64,000 nt of DNA from Enhydrobacter sp. (GTDB taxonomy: Bacteria; Pseudomonadota; Alphaproteobacteria; Reyranellales; Reyranellaceae), in the NCBI GenBank assembly GCA_026126105.1, contig JAHCJV010000006.1:47652-111651 (forward strand), written 5' to 3'. Numbering within the stretch: the stretch's first letter is position 1; each line of letters opens with the position of its first letter. The notes under the pieces were generated by a model, which saw nothing but the letters and a program-made list of their open reading frames with translations, searched no databases and was not told the origin of the DNA. A program made the translations under genes and the position numbers. Shown here piece by piece: positions 44,133 through 53,225 of the stretch.

Positions 44133-45608
44133 ATGGCATATGGCATCAGACTGGTAGCGGCGGCCCTCGCGCTGCTGCCCCTCGGCGCGCAGGCCGCGCC
44201 GATCCCCGGTTCGCAGTCGCAGGTGGGAGGATGGCGGGTCGGGGCCTACACGCGCGGCCAGACGACGAGCTTCGATCACTGCGCGCTCTACCGCGTCCAG
44301 GGCAACGGCTTCGGCGTGGCCGTCGCGCTTTCTGCACGTGGGGTGAGCTCGCTCGCGGTCGAGGCGCCCGACTGGGGCCTGACGCCGAACGAGATCTACC
44401 CCGTTTCCGTCGTCGTCGGCACGGCGGCGGCCTACACCTTCAGCGGCCGCGCGATCTCGCCCCGGGCGATGGTCCTGAACGCGGCGCCGGAGATCTTTCC
44501 GCAGCTCCGCTCGGGCGTGACGCTCGCGGTGTCGGCCCACCAGAAGCATTACACGATGCGCCTCGACGGCATCGAGGCCGCCGATGCGAAGGTGAAGGAC
44601 TGCGTCCGCCAGTACACTGCCGCGGCCCGCCCACCGGGTGCTCCTCCGGGCACCCCGTCGCCCGCGCTGGTCACCTCCATACAGGTCCTGCTCTCGCGGC
44701 TGGGCTACGATCCGGGGCCGGCCAACGGCACGGTCGGGCTCAAGACCAACCTGGCGATCGCGGCGTTCCAGAAGAGCCGCGGCGAGCCGGGCGACGGACT
44801 CCCGTCGGAGGCGCTGCGGGCGAAGCTGGAACAGGCGGTGGCGGCAAAGGCGGCCGCAGGCGGCGAGGCGCGACCGGACCTGCCGCCGCCGGTCGCCGGC
44901 ATGCGGCCCGCCCCCGGGAATTCTGCCGCCGCCGCGCCGCCGCCGCCCCCACCACCACCATCGCGGCCGTCCGGACCGGGGAGCGTCAGCACCGGGACGG
45001 GCTTCTTCATCGGCCCCAACACGATCGTGACGAACCACCACGTCGCCGGCGCCTGCCGCACGATCCGGGTCCGCAAGGCCGGCTCGGATCTCGGTGTCGC
45101 CCGGCCGGTCGCACTCAGCCGCGCCGACGACCTCGCCGCGCTGCGCACCGAGACGCCGTCGAGGGCGTTCCTCAAGCTCAGATCCGGCGCGCCGGTCAGG
45201 CCGGCCGAGGACGTGCTGGTGTTCGGCTACCCGCTTGCCGGGGCGCTGTCCTCGACCGGCAACACGACGCTGGGCTACGTCACCGCGCTCGCCGGCCTGA
45301 ACGACGACCCGCGCTACCTGCAGATCTCGGCCGCCGTGCAACCGGGTAACAGCGGCGGCGCGGCGATCGACGAGTCGGGCCGGGTGATGGGCGTCGTCGT
45401 CTCCAAGCTGAACGCGCTCGCGGTCGCGCGCATCACCGGCGACATTCCCCAGAACGTGAACTTCGCCATCAAGGTCTCGACCCTTGCGAGCTTCCTCGAC
45501 GCGAACAAGGTCGCCTACGAGACCGACCCCGTCACGCGCGAGCTGTCGAACACCGAGCGCGCGGAGCGGGCGGAGGCGGGCAGCGCGCAGCTGGAATGCC
45601 GAAAGTGA
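44133..45608 (+). CDS. Secreted trypsin-like protease with peptidoglycan-binding domain
   Basis: A 491-residue exported protein: signal peptide (to AAPIPG), an N-terminal domain with two Cys (residues 30-160), a PG_binding_1 domain (176-235: SIQVLLSRLGYDPGPANG), a Pro-rich linker (250-280) and a trypsin-like protease (285-460). The triad is His303 (TNHHVAG), Asp333 (RADDLAALR) and Ser407 (QPGNSGGAA). It likely acts in the cell wall space. The same frame is open far upstream, but the ATG at 44133 directly precedes the signal peptide. Confidence 0.88.
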   Translation: MAYGIRLVAAALALLPLGAQAAPIPGSQSQVGGWRVGAYTRGQTTSFDHCALYRVQGNGFGVAVALSARGVSSLAVEAPDWGLTPNEIYPVSVVVGTAAAYTFSGRAISPRAMVLNAAPEIFPQLRSGVTLAVSAHQKHYTMRLDGIEAADAKVKDCVRQYTAAARPPGAPPGTPSPALVTSIQVLLSRLGYDPGPANGTVGLKTNLAIAAFQKSRGEPGDGLPSEALRAKLEQAVAAKAAAGGEARPDLPPPVAGMRPAPGNSAAAAPPPPPPPPSRPSGPGSVSTGTGFFIGPNTIVTNHHVAGACRTIRVRKAGSDLGVARPVALSRADDLAALRTETPSRAFLKLRSGAPVRPAEDVLVFGYPLAGALSSTGNTTLGYVTALAGLNDDPRYLQISAAVQPGNSGGAAIDESGRVMGVVVSKLNALAVARITGDIPQNVNFAIKVSTLASFLDANKVAYETDPVTRELSNTERAERAEAGSAQLECRK

Positions 45609-45661
45609 GCACTCACGAGAAGTCCGAGCGATACCGTTGCAGTCAGTGAAGGGGAGCAGGC

Positions 45662-46789
45662 ATGACGAAGAGTGAAGAGGGCAACGCCGCTAAGGGCGCC
45701 GCCCCGCTGGGCGGCATTTTCCGCGCCGAGCGCGACCCGGCCGCACCGACGCCGTTCGGCCGCATCTTCAAGCCGGACGAGGAATGGCTGGCGCGCAGCC
45801 CGGAGGAGCCGGTCATCGAGCCCCAGCTGCCGATCGTCGACACGCATCATCACCTGTGGGACCTGCCGGGCTACCGCTACCTTCTGCCGGAGCTGCTCGC
45901 CGACATACGCTGCGGCCACAACATCGTGGCGACCGTGTTCAACGAGTGCCACTCGATGTACCGCGCCGGCGGGCCCGAGGAGATGCGGCCCGTGGGCGAG
46001 GTCGAATTCTGCGCCGGCGTCGCGGCGATGAGCGAAAGCGGCATCTACGGCCCGACCCGGATCTGCGCCGGCATCGTCGGCTTCGCCGACCTGACCCTGG
46101 GCGACCGGGTGGCGCAGGTCCTGGAGGCGCAGATCGCGGTCGGAGGAGGGCGCTTCCGCGGCATCCGGCACGCCGCCGGCTGGCACACCGACCCGGTGAT
46201 CGGCAACAGCCACACCAACCCGGGGCCGGGCCTTTACCTGCGGCCCGATTTTCGCGCCGGGATGGCCCGGCTCGTGCAGCTCGGCCTGTCGTTCGACGCC
46301 TGGCTCTACCATACGCAGCTCGCCGATGTCGTCGACCTCGCGCGCGCCTTTCCGGCGGCGAACATCGTCCTGTGCCACATGGGCGGGCCGCTGGGCTACG
46401 GCCCCTATGCCGGCAGGACCGACGAGGTCTTCGCGGCCTGGAAGGCGGGCATGAAGGAGCTGGCGAGCTGCCCCAACGTGTCGGTCAAGGTGGCCGGCGT
46501 GATGATGCGCCTCGCCGCCTACGACTATCTGAAGGAGCCGGTTCCCGCGTCGACGACCACGCTGGCCCATCACTGGGCGCCCTGGGTCTCGACCTGCATC
46601 GAGCTGTTCGGCGCGGACCGCTGCATGGCGGAGAGCAACTTCCCGGTCGACAAGATGGGCGTCACCTACGGCGGCATGTGGAACGCGCTGAAGCGCGTCA
46701 CCGCGGGCTGTTCGAGCGAGGAGAAGAACCGGATCTTCAGCGGCACCGCGAACCGCGTCTACCGGCTCGGCCTCGCGCTGCCGGGCTGA
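45662..46789 (+). CDS. Amidohydrolase-2 family protein (lactonase-like)
   Basis: A 375-residue TIM-barrel hydrolase. First-strand metal motif PIVDTHHHLWDL, His in GWHTD, His in YHTQLAD, His in IVLCHMGGPLGYG and Asp/Glu region CMAESNFPVDK. It resembles L-fuconolactonase/L-rhamnonolactonase and dicarboxylactone hydrolases. It adjoins a GntR regulator and a TctC binding protein, so it may act on an imported carboxylate or lactone. Start ATG with a GGGGAGCAGG ribosome binding site. Confidence 0.85.
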   Translation: MTKSEEGNAAKGAAPLGGIFRAERDPAAPTPFGRIFKPDEEWLARSPEEPVIEPQLPIVDTHHHLWDLPGYRYLLPELLADIRCGHNIVATVFNECHSMYRAGGPEEMRPVGEVEFCAGVAAMSESGIYGPTRICAGIVGFADLTLGDRVAQVLEAQIAVGGGRFRGIRHAAGWHTDPVIGNSHTNPGPGLYLRPDFRAGMARLVQLGLSFDAWLYHTQLADVVDLARAFPAANIVLCHMGGPLGYGPYAGRTDEVFAAWKAGMKELASCPNVSVKVAGVMMRLAAYDYLKEPVPASTTTLAHHWAPWVSTCIELFGADRCMAESNFPVDKMGVTYGGMWNALKRVTAGCSSEEKNRIFSGTANRVYRLGLALPG

Positions 46790-46796
46790 GCCCGGG

Positions 46797-47492
46797 CTAC
46801 TCCGCCGACGGCGCGAAAAAGCCGTCGGGCAGGCGCTGGATGGTGCGGGCGGTGTTGCGGATGTGCCGCTTCATCGCCCGCTCGGCCTGCACGCCTCTGT
46901 TGGCGACGATCGCCGCCACGACCTGCTCGTAATCCTCGATGAGCTGACGGCGCGCCTCGAGCCCGGAGGTGGTGCGGAACTGGGCGCGCACCAGATGGAC
47001 CTGCACCATGGGCAGCAGGCGCACGAGCTCGCGGTTTCCCGCGATCTGCGCCAGCAGCAGGTAGAACCGCCCTCGCTGCCGGCCGAACTCGAAGCTGTCG
47101 TTCGCGGCCAGCGTCTTCAGCGCGCTCATGACATCCCGCAGCATCTTCTTCTCGCCCGGCCGCGAGAGGCGCTCTGCCGCGAGCCTGGCGGACAGCCCCG
47201 TCAGCGTCTCGACGACCTCCAGGATGTCGCGCGCGTCGCTGCGCGACAGGGAACGAATGCTCGCGCCCTTGTGCAGGCTCACCGCGATCAGGCCCTCCGC
47301 CTCGAGGCGCTTGAAGGCTTCGCGCACCGTGCTGCGGCCGACGCCGAAGCGCTGCGTGAGGTCGGCTTCGACGAGCTTCTGGCCGGCGACGTACTGGCCC
47401 TCGTAAAGACCCCGGACGATCCGCGTCACGACCTGATCGGACGTGCTGACCGCCGACGCGCGCGGCGCCACTCCCTTGCCGACCTTTGCCAC
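46797..47492 (-). CDS. GntR family (FadR/FCD subfamily) regulator
   Basis: A 231-residue regulator with a winged helix at residues 20-85 (EADLTQRFGVGRSTVREAF, RLEAEGLIAVSLHKGASIR) and an all-helical FCD effector domain (DILEVVETLTGLSARLAAE to the C-terminus). FCD regulators respond to organic acids. It is convergent with the amidohydrolase and divergent from the TctC gene, whose upstream region carries a matching palindrome. Confidence 0.92.
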   Translation of the reverse strand: MAKVGKGVAPRASAVSTSDQVVTRIVRGLYEGQYVAGQKLVEADLTQRFGVGRSTVREAFKRLEAEGLIAVSLHKGASIRSLSRSDARDILEVVETLTGLSARLAAERLSRPGEKKMLRDVMSALKTLAANDSFEFGRQRGRFYLLLAQIAGNRELVRLLPMVQVHLVRAQFRTTSGLEARRQLIEDYEQVVAAIVANRGVQAERAMKRHIRNTARTIQRLPDGFFAPSAE

Positions 47493-47702
47493 CCTGATCC
47501 TTCACGCCGCTTCCGAGCCTTCACCGTAGTAACTTCCTGCGTGCATTCATAGGGCTGCCAGGAGCGCGGCACGCATCGACCTATCGGGGGCGAGGAGCAT
47601 GAGGTCTTCGGGGCTTTCCTTCGAACCGAAGTGAGCGCCTATGAGAGCCCCGCTCCGTCGCCCTATCGGCGCCTTGCGCCACTCCCTTCGTTGTCGGAAG
47701 AT

Positions 47703-47715
47703 ATTGTCGGACAAT
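47703..47715. promoter_or_regulatory. Predicted GntR (FCD) operator
   Basis: ATTGTC-G-GACAAT is a perfect dyad with a one-base centre. It fits the GTM-N-KAC core known for FCD-type GntR operators. It lies 40 bases upstream of the TctC start and in the divergent region shared with the GntR gene, so it could control both. Confidence 0.6.
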
Positions 47716-47754
47716 CCGGCGTGAACCGGCAATCTTCGAAGGGAGTGGAATGCA

Positions 47755-48735
47755 ATGAGACGCAGATCGATCTTGCGGGCAGCGACCGCTGCCGCAGCGA
47801 TGTCGTTCGCCACGGCGGCGGGCGCACAGCAATGGCCGCAGCAATCGGTGAAGATCGTGGTGCCCTACCTGCCCGGCGGGGCGGTCGACATCATGGGCCG
47901 GGCCCTGGCCGACAGGCTCGGCGCGCGCTGGAAGCAGGCGGTCGTGGTCGACAACAAGGCCGGCGGGTCCGAGATCGTGGCCGCCACCTTCGTCCGGGAT
48001 TCGCCGCCGGACGGCAACACGATATTCCTCGCGACCGAGGTCGGCCTGGAGACGAATGCCTATCTCTTCTCCAAGCTGCCTTACGATCCCGAAAAGGACT
48101 TCCTGCCGATAACGCGGGTCGTCGAAGGCGCGCTGATCTACGTCGTCCGGGCCGACAGCCCGTACAAGACGTTGAAGGACCTGATCGCCCAGGCCAAGGC
48201 AAAGCCCAACACGGTCTCTTACGGCTCGAGTGGACCCGGCGGCGCCATCCATCTCGCCACCGCATGGCTGGGTACGGTCGCCGGCGACGTCCAGTTCCTC
48301 CACGTGCCCTACAGGGGATCGGCGCCGACCATGACGGACCTCCTCGCGGGACAGATCGAGTTCACGGCGGCGCCGCTGTCGGTCGTGGCGCCCTTCGTCC
48401 AGTCCGGCAAGATGCGGGCGATCGCCGTCAGCGGTCCGGCCCGCCTGGCGCCGCTGCCCGACGTCCCGTCCTTTGTCGAGCTCGGCTACGAAAGGGCGGT
48501 CAGCCAGTTCATGCTGGCGCTGGTCGGCCCGGCGAAGATGCCCCCGACCGTTGCCGCGTTCATCGCCTCGGAGGTGGCCGCGGTCGTCGCCGACAAGGCC
48601 TTCCAGGAGAAGAACGTCGATCCGTTCGGCTTCAAGGTGGCCACCGAGACGCCGGAGTCGTTCAAGGCGTTTCTGCAGAAGGACAAGGAGGTCCAGCGCG
48701 CGCGGGTCGAGGCCGCCAACGTTAAGCTGGACTGA
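47755..48735 (+). CDS. TctC/Bug family tripartite tricarboxylate transporter substrate-binding protein
   Basis: A 326-residue periplasmic binding protein: signal peptide MRRRSILRAATAAAAMSFATA-type with cleavage near AGAQQ, then the family pattern VKIVVPYLPGGAVDIMGRAL, VVDNKAGGSEIVAAT, YGSSGPGGAIHLATAWL, HVPYRGSAPTMTDLLAGQI and ALPDVPSF-like residues. It captures an organic acid or similar solute. No TctA/TctB membrane genes are in the window, so it is an orphan, as most Bug proteins are. Probably regulated by the adjacent GntR protein. Confidence 0.93.
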   Translation: MRRRSILRAATAAAAMSFATAAGAQQWPQQSVKIVVPYLPGGAVDIMGRALADRLGARWKQAVVVDNKAGGSEIVAATFVRDSPPDGNTIFLATEVGLETNAYLFSKLPYDPEKDFLPITRVVEGALIYVVRADSPYKTLKDLIAQAKAKPNTVSYGSSGPGGAIHLATAWLGTVAGDVQFLHVPYRGSAPTMTDLLAGQIEFTAAPLSVVAPFVQSGKMRAIAVSGPARLAPLPDVPSFVELGYERAVSQFMLALVGPAKMPPTVAAFIASEVAAVVADKAFQEKNVDPFGFKVATETPESFKAFLQKDKEVQRARVEAANVKLD

Positions 48736-49020
48736 AGAGTCTCCCTTGGGGCTTCGTTTGCGGTGGCCGGGGTCCTTCCCGGCCATTCTTGCGTCGGGGT
48801 GGCGCGTGCGAAACCGACGAAACATTTCGGGCCGGCCGCGACACGGAAGCGAAACCGGACGCGCGTAGGAAAGCGGCGCCGGAGCGAACGGCCGGTGCGG
48901 AACCGGGCCGTAAGAAAAACGGAAAAAGTGATTCGAACCGCAAATCGCGCCAGATTTCTACCGCAATTCCGTGCGGACATCAGGTGCGTATCAGCCCAGC
49001 AACGAGGAAAGAGACCGACA

Positions 49021-51444
49021 ATGGCCAACTTCACAGGCACCAACGGCGACGACGCGCTCGTTGGCACCGCAGATGCCGACACGTTCGACATCAGCCAGGG
49101 CGGCAGCGACACGGTGGCCGGCGGCAACGGTGACGACATCGTCAAGGCCGGCGCCGCGTTCGACGCGCTCGACGAGATCAACGGCGGCATCGGTTACGAT
49201 TCGCTGCGGCTCGTCGGCAACTACGCCGGCGGCGTGACGTTCGGCAGCCAGACCCTGCGCAACGTCGAGGAAATCGTGCTCGGCGCCGGCTTCAACTACG
49301 GACTGACGCTGGCCAATGCCACCGTCGCTGCCGGCCAGACGCTCAAGCTCGACGCCTACTCGGTCGGCACCGGCAAGTCGGTGACGGTCGACGGCTCGGC
49401 CGAAACCAACGGCAGCTTCCTGTTCTATGACGGACAGGGTCACGACACGTTCGTCGGCGGCGCCCAGTCGGACAACTTCTCGTTCGCCCACGGCGGCAAC
49501 GACACCGCGTTCGGCGGCGGCGGCGACGACGTCATCACCTTCGAGGGCACGTTCGGCGGCGCCGATCACGTCGACGGCGGTGCCGGAAACGACGTGCTCT
49601 ACCTGCGCGGCAACTATGGCGCCGGGCTGGCGATCACCGCCGCGATGGTGACCGGCATCGAGACCTTGAGCGTGGTGGCCAACTTCACCTACGCGCTCAC
49701 GATCGCCGACGGCGTGGTCGGTGCCGGCCAGAACCTGTTCGTCACCGCCGAGGGGATCAGCGGCACCGGCAAGCTGCTGTTCAACGGCGCCGGGGAAACC
49801 GACGGCACCTTCAGCTTCCGCGACAGCATCGGCGACGACACCCTGACCGGCGGCGCCAACGACGACGTGTTCTACGGCGTCTACGGCGGCGGCGACGTGT
49901 ACTTCGGCGGCGGCGGCAACGACACCTTCGCGATGAACGGCACCCTCGACGCCACCGACCAGATCTACGGCGGTGCCGGCAACGACTGGGTGTCGCTCGA
50001 CGGCGACTACTCGGCCGGCCTGGTGTTCGACATGTTCACCATCAGCAACGTCGAGTCGCTCACCGTCACCGCCGGTCACGACTACAAGCTCAAGACCGAC
50101 GACGCCAATGTCGGCCCGGGCAAGACGCTCTACGTCTCCGCCGGACTGGACGCGACCAACCACATCGAGTTCGACGGCTCGGCCGAAACCGACGGCCGCT
50201 TCGAGTTCTACGGCGGCGCCGGGAACGACGTCTTCACGGGCGGCGCCGGCGACGATTATTTCGACGCCCATAACGGCGGCAACGATTCGTTCTTCGGCGG
50301 CGCGGGCAACGATACGGTCAACTTCTTCGACAGCTACACGACCGGCGACTTTGTCGACGGCGGCGCCGGCAGCGACGCGGTCGGCTTCACCGGCGATTTC
50401 TCGGCCGGCCTGACGCTCAGCGCCGCGCAGATGCAGAACGTCGAGTCGATCTCGGTCGGCGACGATTTCAGCTACAAGTTCAAGACGACCGACGATCTGG
50501 TGGCCGCCGGGGCCACCCTGGCCGTCTCCGGCTTCTGGATCGGCGCCGGCCACAGCCTGACGTTCGACGGACAGGCCGAGGCGGACGGCCGCTTCGAGCT
50601 GACCGGCGGCGCCGGCAACGACGTGCTGACGGGCGGCAAGCTCGACGACACCTTCTTCCTCAACCGCGAAGGCAACGACGTCTACTCCGGCGGTGCCGGC
50701 AACGACACCTTCTGGGTCGGCTCGAACTTCACCGCGGCAGACAGCCTGGCGGGCGGCGGCGGCACCGACTCGGTCAACCTGAGCCAGGACATGAGCGCGG
50801 GCTTCACGTTCGGCGCCGCGACGATGACCGGCATCGAGACGCTGTTCCTCTACTGGGGCCACAGCTACAAGATGACGACCGTCGACGGCACGGTCGGAGC
50901 GGGCAAGGCGCTCACCGTCGAGGGCTCGTTCCTCGGCGCCGGCGACAAGCTCACCTTCGACGGCTCGGCCGAGACCGACGGTCGCTTCACCCTGCTGGGC
51001 GGCGCGGACGTCGACACGCTGACCGGCGGCGCCGGCAAGGACGCGCTGGGCGGCGGTGGCGGCAACGACACGCTGACCGGCGGCGCCGGCATCGACACGC
51101 TGACCGGCGGACTGGGCAAGGACAAGCTCTATGGTGGCGCCGACAACGACATCTTCATGTTCGGCGGCGCGGCCGAGAGCACCGTGGCCGACGCCGACCG
51201 CATCTACGACTGGAACGCCGGCGACAAGATCAACCTCGCCGGGATCGATGCCAACAGCGCGCTCGCCGGCGACCAGGCCTTCGTCTTCATCGGCGCGGCA
51301 GCCTTCTCGGGCGCCGGCCAGTTGCGGGTGACGAGCGGGGCCGACACCGTCGTCACCGGCGACATCAATGGCGACGGCACGGCGGATTTCCGGATCAACC
51401 TGACCGGCAATCATACGCTCGCGGCGGGGTCGTTCGTGCTCTAG
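49021..51444 (+). CDS. RTX-type protein built of five ~131-residue tandem repeats
   Basis: An 807-residue acidic, Gly/Asp-rich protein without signal peptide. Calcium-binding nonapeptides (GGAGNDxLxGG) recur throughout. On top of these is a larger repeat of 130-131 residues: the motif DGSAETDGRF or a close variant occurs at residues 124, 255, 385, 516 and 647, each unit also having a GNYxAGL segment, a VESL/IETL segment and VGAGKTL. Residues 660-710 are a denser RTX run, and the last ~95 residues (AAESTVADADRIYDWNAGD, GDINGDGTADF, FVL end) resemble a type I secretion tail. The ATG at 49021 has GAGGAAAGAG upstream. Likely a secreted or surface calcium-binding protein; function unknown. The 285 bases upstream hold no recognised gene. 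Confidence 0.88.
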   Translation: MANFTGTNGDDALVGTADADTFDISQGGSDTVAGGNGDDIVKAGAAFDALDEINGGIGYDSLRLVGNYAGGVTFGSQTLRNVEEIVLGAGFNYGLTLANATVAAGQTLKLDAYSVGTGKSVTVDGSAETNGSFLFYDGQGHDTFVGGAQSDNFSFAHGGNDTAFGGGGDDVITFEGTFGGADHVDGGAGNDVLYLRGNYGAGLAITAAMVTGIETLSVVANFTYALTIADGVVGAGQNLFVTAEGISGTGKLLFNGAGETDGTFSFRDSIGDDTLTGGANDDVFYGVYGGGDVYFGGGGNDTFAMNGTLDATDQIYGGAGNDWVSLDGDYSAGLVFDMFTISNVESLTVTAGHDYKLKTDDANVGPGKTLYVSAGLDATNHIEFDGSAETDGRFEFYGGAGNDVFTGGAGDDYFDAHNGGNDSFFGGAGNDTVNFFDSYTTGDFVDGGAGSDAVGFTGDFSAGLTLSAAQMQNVESISVGDDFSYKFKTTDDLVAAGATLAVSGFWIGAGHSLTFDGQAEADGRFELTGGAGNDVLTGGKLDDTFFLNREGNDVYSGGAGNDTFWVGSNFTAADSLAGGGGTDSVNLSQDMSAGFTFGAATMTGIETLFLYWGHSYKMTTVDGTVGAGKALTVEGSFLGAGDKLTFDGSAETDGRFTLLGGADVDTLTGGAGKDALGGGGGNDTLTGGAGIDTLTGGLGKDKLYGGADNDIFMFGGAAESTVADADRIYDWNAGDKINLAGIDANSALAGDQAFVFIGAAAFSGAGQLRVTSGADTVVTGDINGDGTADFRINLTGNHTLAAGSFVL

Positions 51445-51459
51445 CCCGCTGGCGAATCG

Positions 51460-51506
51460 CCGAGAATGCGCGTCAAAGGCCAAACACGGCCATCGCGCAT
51501 TCTCGG
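51460..51506 (+). terminator. Inverted repeat downstream of the RTX gene
   Basis: CCGAGAATGCGCG and CGCGCATTCTCGG form a perfect 13-bp stem with a 21-base loop, starting 16 bases after the stop. An inner GGCC...GGCC pair could extend the structure. There is no T tract, but strength and position suggest transcription termination. The following ~245 bases up to 51751 show nothing I can identify. Confidence 0.5.
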
Positions 51507-51751
51507 TAACGTTAGGACACTGATGGACGCCTGAAGCATTTGCGCGCCGCTGTCGTTGCCGGGCTGAGACGCGGCGGAGATCTGCACTTCCGGGCAACGA
51601 TCTTGGCCCTGTGCGCCCGGGCGAACGATCTCACTACCGTCCTCGATCGCCAGGTAGCACTCGAAGCGTTCGACCCTGGAATGCTTGGCAATATGGCTCC
51701 GAACCTCGAATATTCTGGCATGTGCAGGACAATGGGTCAGGAGAGATCATC

Positions 51752-52393
51752 ATGCTTCGAACCATTGACGACGCGCGTTTCTGGGATGGAATCGCGCGCA
51801 AGTACGCGACTTCCCGCATCAAGGACATGCCGGGTTATCAGCGCTCCATCGAGCGCACCCGAAAGTTGCTCAGCAACTCCGACACCGTACTCGAGATCGG
51901 ATGCGGCACCGGTACCACCGCGCTGAAGCTCGCGCCGTTCGTTCGCCGTATCGTGGGAAGCGACGTGTCGACCGAAATGGTCGCCATCGCGCGGGAGAAG
52001 GCCCTCGCGCTAGGTTGTCAGCAGGCCGAGTTTACGGTAGCGGCAGCTGAAAGCAGTCCGGGGTCGGACGGCTCCTACGATGCCGTGCTTGCGTTCAACC
52101 TCCTGCATCTGATCTCGGATCGACCGTCGACCCTGGCCCGCATCCATCGCCTGCTCAAGCCGGGCGGGCTGTTTGTCTCCAAGACCCCCTGCCTGTCGGA
52201 GATGAACCCGTTGATTCGTGTCGCGGTGCCGCTCATGCGGTTCGTCGGCAAGGCGCCGTTCGTCTCGCTCTTCGCAGCACCGGCCCTCGAAGCCGAAATC
52301 GCAGGCGCCGGCTTCACCATCGACGAACGTGAGCGGCATGGTACTGGCCCCAAGGATGCCCGGATATTCATCGTCGCTCGAAAGCCGGGTTGA
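51752..52393 (+). CDS. SAM-dependent methyltransferase (class I)
   Basis: A 213-residue Rossmann-fold methyltransferase: SAM motif I VLEIGCGTGTTALKLA (residues ~45-60), acidic loop VGSDVSTEM, and motif LLKPGGLFVSKTPCL. The C-terminal part has an aromatic-free hydrophobic segment like Methyltransf_11/UbiE relatives. Substrate unknown. The ATG at 51752 has AGGAGAG upstream. Confidence 0.87.
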   Translation: MLRTIDDARFWDGIARKYATSRIKDMPGYQRSIERTRKLLSNSDTVLEIGCGTGTTALKLAPFVRRIVGSDVSTEMVAIAREKALALGCQQAEFTVAAAESSPGSDGSYDAVLAFNLLHLISDRPSTLARIHRLLKPGGLFVSKTPCLSEMNPLIRVAVPLMRFVGKAPFVSLFAAPALEAEIAGAGFTIDERERHGTGPKDARIFIVARKPG

Positions 52394-52488
52394 TCGGCAT
52401 TCAACGGCTCCCGTCGCCTCTCGGGTTCGCGACTCCGCCTACCGGATCGGCGCCGTCGGCCAGAGCTATCGTTACAAGTCCGGCGCCG

Positions 52489-53190
52489 TCACGCGTAGCC
52501 GATCCAACCGCGCCAGGTAAGCGCGGCATAAAACAAGGTCACCTCCGAGAACCCGGCGTCGCGCAGGACGACTTCATCCTGCTCTGGGTCGAGCACAGGC
52601 AGGTGCGCGTCCACCGCCCCGCGCATCTTCTCCACCTGTTCAGGATCTGCACCCGATGCGACCGCGAAAGCAGCGTAGCGTGCCAGCCAGAGAGCGCGTC
52701 CGCCATTACCTTGGGCAAAACTCGAATGCGCTGCCACGAAGGGCGCTCCCGGCTTGAGACGGCGGTGAAGTTCGCGGAGCGTGCGCGTTCGCTCCTCGAC
52801 CTCGAGAAAGTGCAACGTCAGGAAACAGGTGGCGGCGTCGAACGGGCCTTCGGGCGCATCGTCGATGTAACCTTCGCAGAATGCGACGCGCGCTGCGTCG
52901 GAACCCAGCACACGCTTCGCCTCGTCCAGCATGGCCTCGGCTGGATCGACGCCGACGAACGTCCAGCTCGGCTGCGCATTCGCCAACGCTCGCAGTTCGA
53001 GGCCGCCGCCCGCGCCAAGCACCAGCACGCGCGCATCGGCAGTTGCACGTTCGGCGAGCAAGATCGCAGTCATGCGATAGAGATCGGTGAGCCCGGGCAC
53101 GAACCGTTGCGGACCGTCGCCGTAACGCTTCGCTGCCTCGGGATCATTGAAGCGTTCCAGCAGCGACTGCATCGCGTCGTCATTCGACAT
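52489..53190 (-). CDS. SAM-dependent methyltransferase downstream of a COG0523 gene
   Basis: A 233-residue class I methyltransferase: VLVLGAGGGLELRALA (motif I, with Gly-rich AGGG instead of GCGT), TFVGVDPAEAMLDEA, FDAATCFLTLHFL and RRLKPGAPFVAAH. It lies 35 bases after the COG0523 gene on the same strand and is likely in the zur operon, so it may be induced by zinc limitation. Its substrate is unknown. Start ATG at 53190 with GGAG upstream. Confidence 0.87.
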   Translation of the reverse strand: MSNDDAMQSLLERFNDPEAAKRYGDGPQRFVPGLTDLYRMTAILLAERATADARVLVLGAGGGLELRALANAQPSWTFVGVDPAEAMLDEAKRVLGSDAARVAFCEGYIDDAPEGPFDAATCFLTLHFLEVEERTRTLRELHRRLKPGAPFVAAHSSFAQGNGGRALWLARYAAFAVASGADPEQVEKMRGAVDAHLPVLDPEQDEVVLRDAGFSEVTLFYAALTWRGWIGYA

Positions 53191-53225
53191 GAACCATCTC
53201 CAGTTCGCACCCAGTGATCGTTGCA

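Noticed and set aside
49100..51150. Regular DNA repeats in the RTX gene as a possible CRISPR array
   Set aside because: The repeats are in frame, about 393 bases long and encode the protein repeat; there are no unique spacers.
48991..51597. An 868-codon open frame antisense to the RTX gene
   Set aside because: It mirrors the GC-biased third positions and repeats of the RTX gene. It is low-complexity, has no known domain and lacks a credible start.
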